NCBI GenBank assembly: GCA_019916065.1
Contig: CM034236.1
Span: 48,863,690 to 48,927,689 of the forward strand
Origin: Vitellaria paradoxa
Lineage: Eukaryota > Streptophyta > Magnoliopsida > Ericales > Sapotaceae
DNA: 64,000 nucleotides
Direction: 5' to 3'
The number at the start of each line of letters is the position of its first letter. Positions within the stretch are counted from its first letter, which is position 1. Below the pieces are notes generated by a model, which was not told the origin of the DNA, searched no databases, and saw only the letters and a list, made by a program, of their open reading frames with translations. A program made the translations under genes and the position numbers. Of this stretch, positions 58,680 to 64,000 are shown piece by piece.

Positions 58680-60440
58680 CTTTTTTATTAAATAAAATTA
58701 CACAATTACCTTCGTTTTTGTAGAAAAGTATTTATAACATTAAAATTATACAATATATTTTATTAGAATAATTGAAATAGTTGTATAGTTTTATTTAATG
58801 AAAAAAGTAAAGTGGTATGTAAGAAGATTCACTCTAATTAAATTTAGTAATAATTTGTTTATGGGGTGCAAAAAAAAACTCACTTTAATGAAATTTAGTT
58901 CTTTATCTATATATAATTTTTTTCCCTCTTCAATATAAATATATGTGTGATTGTTGCTTTCGAAGGAATCAAATCGAACAAAATGAAGGGAACAACGTAA
59001 AGCAAGGATAATGTATGTTGAAAGAGCTTGCTTTGCATTATGCAATCAAAGTTTCTAAATTAAGTTTGAACCCTAAATCAATTGCGTACCAACTCACAAG
59101 TCCAGTCAATTAGAATTTTTTTTAATAATAAATAAAATTAATTATTAAAATTTAATATTTATTAAATATTTCTGTTAGTGTAAATTTTTTTTTCATAATA
59201 TCATTATCAATTGAACTATTTTCTTAAATAAAAAGAATGACGTCACTAAATAATTAAATAATAGTCTTACAAGTGTATTAGAAATTATAATGATTTTACT
59301 TTATGAAAATAGTATTTTACTTTTAGAAAAATAGAAATACTAGTTAGATAATTGCTTCAATTTACGAGAATCAGTTGGTTCAGATATGAACCATGAATGG
59401 TTTGCGCGGGTCACTAATTTAATTGTATTTTTGTTAACAATTTAGGTCAATTTTTTGTCACAATAAATTTAACTTATGAATTGAACCATTTTTAAACCAA
59501 ATTATAAGTTTATAACGAATGAACTAATACGAGTTTTAAAACATTAATTAAATCTTTGAGAAGTTTCATAGAAAAAAAAAGCATAAATTATAAAAATCAT
59601 CCTTGCAATTCATAGTAAACCTCACTTTAATTCTTATAATTTCAATTATATAACAATCAGTTCCGTAATTATAGTCAAGTTTTATTTTGATCTTTCTATT
59701 AAATTTGTCAACAAAAAAATGTCACATGTGACTAATATATGATGGGCACATACCGACTTTATCATTAATTTTCTTAACAATTAGTTGTTAATAGAAGAAC
59801 TAAAATGAAACTTAATAATAATTACGAGGGTTGACTATTACAATTAGAACTGTAGAGATTAAAATGAAATTTACCGTGACTCCTATATATATACCTAAAA
59901 AATAATAAAAAAATTTATCATTGATTGAAGGTTAATTATTTTGGAAGAGGAAATATGCATTTTCTAGCATAATTATAATTATGGCTCTGTTAGAGTTTTA
60001 AGTTTTTTCTAAAAAATTTTTAATTTTTTTAATTAAATTTTATCTTGTGTTATTTTTACATGACTTTAATATCAACTATCGAATTTTTTTAAATTTTTTT
60101 TGAACTCGAAACACTATATATATATATATATATATATATATGCATGTAACAACTAGATTTGCCCCTTCAGCTTTAATATTCTTAATTAGCCATAGATAGT
60201 AAGCTCAATATTAATGTGTTACGGTACTATGTATATATTAGCATGTGCGGCTGGTAAGTGGAAAACTGTACAATGAATGCCTTACCCACAAAACAAAACC
60301 ACCGAGAAAAAAAAAACTCAATGATGAAGGCAAAAGTTCTCTCTTCCTCATTCGGTACAAATTGCCAAATGCTTTTGCTCAATACATGCGGATTTAATTT
60401 TTAATATATATTCCAGTCTAATTAAGTGTAAGACAAATTG
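58680..60440. other. AT-rich spacer, no gene
   Basis: A TA microsatellite (about 60115-60141) and a MITE family A-like fragment near 60000-60110. No gene was recognised. Confidence 0.45.
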
Positions 60441-60448
60441 GAATATTG

Positions 60449-60610
60449 GGTGTGTTTGGAGTTATATAAAAGTGTATAAAATAAAATAAAATTGTAAAAG
60501 TAAATATTTCGTAATTCGTGCAGTGAGTAAAGAATTTAAATTTTGTCGTCTCGTAATTCGTGTTTGTAGAGATTTGTAAGATTTTATTTTATTTTGTTTG
60601 CCACCAAATA
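60449..60610. mobile_element. MITE family B fragment
   Basis: GGGTGTGTTTGGAGTTAT, then TTCGTAATTCGTGCAGTGAG, with a second TCGTAATTCGTGTTTGTAG 60 bases on. The right end is unclear. Confidence 0.55.
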
Positions 60611-60894
60611 AAGTCATTATGTTTTTATCTTGACAAAATTATGTTAGACAAAAAAAGAAAATTTAGATTTTTGAGAGTTAGATTATTAAAGTAAAACTCA
60701 TTCCTTAATTAAATCACTGATATATACAAGAAAAAATTATACTCACTTCCTCTTGATATTAAAAAATTATATAAATTTTTTCTTATTTTTAAAAATTTTC
60801 AACTTCTATTCTTTTTCGCAAGTCTTACTCTTAAAATTTTTATTGCACTGTCGAGTTTGGCAAGGATTTAGTTTATTTCTTGTTTTTTTGATCT

Positions 60895-61239
60895 GAGGCT
60901 TTTTGGAACACCAAATAGTACCAAAAAAAAAAAAAAATTTGTATTACATCAATCACTTTTTGATGTTTAAAAAATTAATCAAAATTTTTTTGACACAACT
61001 CCATTGGTTTTTCTGTTCAAACTAGGTCGTTCAACTCCGTTTTAATGCATTGTGTTAGAAAAGTTGCCAAAAGATTAGAAAAATTATCAGAAAGTTAAAA
61101 AATTTTAGTAAAAGTTGATAAAAATAAGAGTTTTAAAATAAACATACAAAAAACAATAATAACAAAAGCTAGTAAAAAATATGCAAACATTTGTAATTTT
61201 TTGTAAGTTTCGGTAATTTTTGACAAACCAAACGGTGCC
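60895..61239. mobile_element. MITE family E copy, about 345 bp
   Basis: Left GAGGCTTTTTGGAACACC, right GACAAACCAAACGGTGCC followed by TTA. The interior GAAAAATTATCAGAAAGTTA is shared with the copy at 20400. Confidence 0.6.
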
Positions 61240-61691
61240 TTAACTTTTAGATATTTTGAGTGAAAAAATTGATGAATTAATAAGAATACAATAGAGATGG
61301 ATAAAATAAGAAAATTATTTAAAATCTCGGTTCTTCTATTAAAGAATAATGATCTATTTAATTAATAATTTTGCCAAATAATAAAGATAAGTGTAATCTT
61401 CAAAAATTAAATACTTATTAAAATGTTAATTGGAGATAAGCGTAGTATACCCTTTATATAAATGTGTTTTAATTCGTAAAGAAATTGACATGGTATATTT
61501 AACACCAGTCCTTAAAAATAAAAAATAAAAAAATAAGTAGATAAGTGTGTATTCTGAATTCAGTCAAAAAGATAAAGCAGATATATACATACACATATAA
61601 AATACAAGTATTTATATGACAGTTGAGATTGATATACGGCTATAGTGCAATGGACCATTGGATTACTTTTGGAGCAAGGCTTATATCGATA

Positions 61692-61703
61692 GGCCCATGG
61701 GCC
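61692..61703. promoter_or_regulatory. Palindromic site II-type element
   Basis: GGCCCATGGGCC is a perfect 12-bp palindrome containing two opposed TGGGCC motifs. Site II (TGGGCY) motifs are common upstream of plant nuclear genes for mitochondria and ribosomes. It lies about 1.1 kb before the L25 start, farther than usual. Confidence 0.35.
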
Positions 61704-62544
61704 AATTCAAAACATAATTAAAACAGAATATTTAAACCCGTCCTCCAGTTTAGAACTTTGGACCGATATCCATTCTTATGAATATCGGATCGGGTAACAT
61801 ATTGATTTTTTAATTAATAAAGTATATATTAACACTGGAGCATCTGATGATACTATTTCGTCTTAGGGAAAATTTATTTCAATTTTTTAATATATATAAA
61901 TTTTATCTAGGAATTTAATACTAACCAAACTTTTGGTGAGTTAGTTTTATTATTGGTTATCTATTCTTAAGATTCTTAGTTCGATTCATATGGGTAGTAT
62001 ATTTTATAATGTTTTATTTTATTTTTCAAAATAAAGCCATTTCATGACAGTAACCTATATTAGCCAACATTAGCACATGTGGACAAGTAAGCGTCTAACA
62101 AAGTTTTCACATCATCTGAAAGTGCCATATTATCACTCTATCACGTGGACAACTGACACATGGATGACAGTTTCCACGTCATTACTTTGCGACGTGAACC
62201 ATATTATAAAATGACGGTTTTACTTTTGCCTTAACGGTAATTTCTAATGCGCATGGAGGGACTTGATCACGTATGGACTTAATTGCTTATTGACTGAAAG
62301 TGTTCGGACTTGATTATCGCAATTGAAACGAAACTATTGGGACCAAAGTGCGAAAGTGTGAGATTTGACTGTCGGAACTGAAATCATTGGTACCAAAGTG
62401 AGAACGAGGTTAAAGTATAGATATGGTTTTTATAATTTACTTTTTATTTTTTAATATCAATAAAGTTATAGATAATTATAGAAAATTTAAGAATGTTATA
62501 AAAAAAAGTTTTCTAAAATAAAATTTCATAAATTTTTTACCATT

Positions 62545-62673
62545 ACTTTTATCATTTATTTTATAATAATTTATATTTTTTTCAATTAAATTTTATCACA
62601 TATCACCTTTACATTAAATTTTTATATATTTTACGGTACTTTTAGGCCAATTTTTTTTCCAGCAAAACGCCCG
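62545..62673 (-). mobile_element. MITE family A copy next to the L25 gene
   Basis: The right end CCAGCAAAACGCCCG before TAA and core TTAAATTTTATCACATATCA belong to family A. The left end is blurred. It ends 109 bases before the L25 ATG. Confidence 0.55.
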
Positions 62674-62734
62674 TAAATAGAAAGATAAGCATATGGATAA
62701 TGGCTTAGAAGTTTAAAACCCGACAACGGGAGTA

Positions 62735-62742
62735 AAACCCTA
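62735..62742 (+). promoter_or_regulatory. Telo-box in the L25 proximal promoter
   Basis: AAACCCTA, 40 bases before the ATG. Telo-boxes are typical of plant translation-related genes near the transcription start. Confidence 0.5.
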
Positions 62743-62782
62743 CAATAATCCAGGGACCGAAGACTCCAGAGGGGATATTGAA

Positions 62783-63388
62783 ATGCCAAATTGGTGGCGT
62801 GCCGCCGCTGGCGGCCTGAGGAGGGCGGCGGAATCCAAGAGGTTATACCACACAATTCAAGCCGTCCCCAGAGAGTTCTCTGGGAGCAGAGTCTCGGCCA
62901 GGGACAGAGACCAAGGCCGAATCCCAGCCGTAGTCTTCGCCCAGAACCACCTCCAATCAAACCCTAGAGACGGCGGCACCACCACCTGGTCTGTCTCCAG
63001 AAAACGCCTCGTCACCACCGAGAAGAAGCAGATTCAGGCCATCCTCAAATCCGTGCAACTCCCCTTCTTCTGCACCACTACTTTTCCCCTCCAGATCCGC
63101 GCCGGTTCCGGCTCCTCCCTCCTCCTCGAATCCGGCACCGTTCTCCCCGTTAAGGCGAGTATTCTCATGCGTCTGTATGCATATGCTTTGTTCTGCAGTT
63201 GATAACGATGAGTTCAAATATGTGGAGTTTGATTTTTATGCAATGGTTGGTCGTGTAGATTCACAGAGACCAGGAGACAGGAAAAATTTTGAATTTGGTT
63301 TTTGTCTGGGCGGACGAGGGAACTGAGTTGAAGGTTGATGTACCGGTTGTTTTCAAAGGAGAAGACACTTGTCCCGGTCTCAAGAAAG
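62783..63388 (+). CDS. Mitochondrial ribosomal protein L25-type (bL25m-like), 5' part
   Basis: Two exons are in the window: 62783-63154 and 63259-63388; the gene continues past the right edge. Residues 1-30 (MPNWWRAAAGGLRRAAESKR) form an arginine-rich, acid-free start like a mitochondrial presequence, followed by LYHTIQAVPRE and the L25 core (RDQGRIPAVVFAQN). Exon 2 encodes IHRDQETGKILNLVFVWADE and VDVPVVFKGEDTCPGL. Known of the family: plant L25/Gln-tRNA-synthetase-anticodon-domain proteins are organelle large-subunit proteins. The joint preserving the family sequence VLPVK|IHRD uses a GC donor (AAG|GCGAGT) with a normal AG acceptor. A GT six bases earlier (CCCC|GTTAAG) would also keep frame but delete V and K. 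Exon 2 ends at a standard AAG|GT donor in phase 1. Confidence 0.93.
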
Positions 63389-64000
63389 GTCGGTGCTTTT
63401 CTTTTTAACTCTAGTTCTTAATGTGCTTGGATTTTCTAGTTTACATATTGTGTTTCTAATGATACAAGTAACTCAAATGATGCTCACTCTTTTGCCTTAG
63501 TGCACAGTGTTAACGTCTGGATATAGGTTATGTGAGATGAACTTGAACTAGTAAATTAGGAAAGAGAACTATTACCCTGGCAATTATTATTATGTGTTTA
63601 TGAGTTTCAACTTTGAGGAACATCCCAAAATTTAACTTGTTTTACTTGCCCTGGGAATATCTAAGGTGATACCAGTTGGTGGTAATTGAAAATCAACATA
63701 GCCACAGCCATGTGAAGTTTGTTAACAAAAGCAATTGAAATGCGTTTTCCTTGATAAATAGATTGGCGGTTCTACTTGATCAGTTACTTCTGAAAGTCTT
63801 GTTGAGAATCCTAGGAGGAAGCTTTTGTCTTTTTAGCCAGCCCTCAGTGTTGCATAGATAATGGTTTACTAATTTGGTTACGTTACTAGTATTGGTTCTT
63901 TCATGTTCATCAGTTGTGGCTGGTTTGTATGCTATTTGCACACTTCAAAGCCCATGGTTTTGAGTTTTATGCAACTAAAAGTTTCTTGTTTGTATCTAGT
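63389..64000 (+). other. Intron 2 of the L25 gene (partial)
   Basis: The T-rich intronic composition continues to the window edge. I looked for the next family block (GGNLNRIRTSLKYLCP-like) and did not find it. Confidence 0.7.

Noticed and set aside
62040..62440. Possible LTR fragment (repeated ACCAAAGTG words)
   Set aside because: No paired LTR, primer-binding site or coding remnant could be supported.

Overview
This is nuclear DNA from a flowering plant, very probably a eudicot. Genes are split by AT-rich GT-AG introns, the protein families are plant-type (SnRK2 kinase, GARP/HHO factor, LOB-domain factor), and the space between genes is packed with short MITEs, tRNA-derived SINEs and microsatellites. 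The species cannot be named from sequence alone. There is no bacterial-type system, CRISPR array, rRNA gene or clear free-standing tRNA gene. No genuinely novel system is demonstrated here. The most informative points are a decaying misato gene, a likely GC-AG intron, ancestral gene order, and several precise transposon footprints.

Layout. 1-1.2 kb: first coding exon of a group III SnRK2 kinase (minus strand); the rest lies off the left edge. 1.2-7.6 kb: its upstream region, then AT-rich DNA with MITEs and a SINE with a clear target duplication. 7.9-14.5 kb: a complete six-exon gene (329 aa) for a DEK_C plus double-SWIB chromatin protein. 14.7-22 kb: MITE-rich spacer with tandem repeats and an ACGT-rich island. 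22.1-25.2 kb: a complete five-exon HHO/NIGT1-type GARP transcription factor (373 aa). 27.4-31 kb: a misato/DML1 gene reduced to an N-terminal exon and a lesioned C-terminal part, with a hAT-like element between them. 37.9-38.8 kb: a LOB-domain gene of the ASL1/LBD36 type (301 aa, minus strand) with a long microsatellite-rich leader. 40-62.7 kb: a 22-kb gene-poor tract of MITEs, SINEs, Helitron-like repeats and tandem duplications, with two GC- or GA-rich islands. 62.8-63.4 kb: first two exons of a mitochondrial L25-type ribosomal protein gene, running off the right edge.

The genes do not form one pathway. From memory, Arabidopsis SnRK2.3, LBD36 and an L25-type gene are adjacent on chromosome 5 (At5g66880, At5g66870, At5g66860); HHO5 and misato are adjacent on chromosome 4 (At4g37180, At4g37190); a SWIB gene and HHO6 are close on chromosome 1 (At1g49520, At1g49560). 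The window therefore looks like one less-fractionated version of a block that Arabidopsis has split over several duplicated segments, with the local misato copy now being lost.
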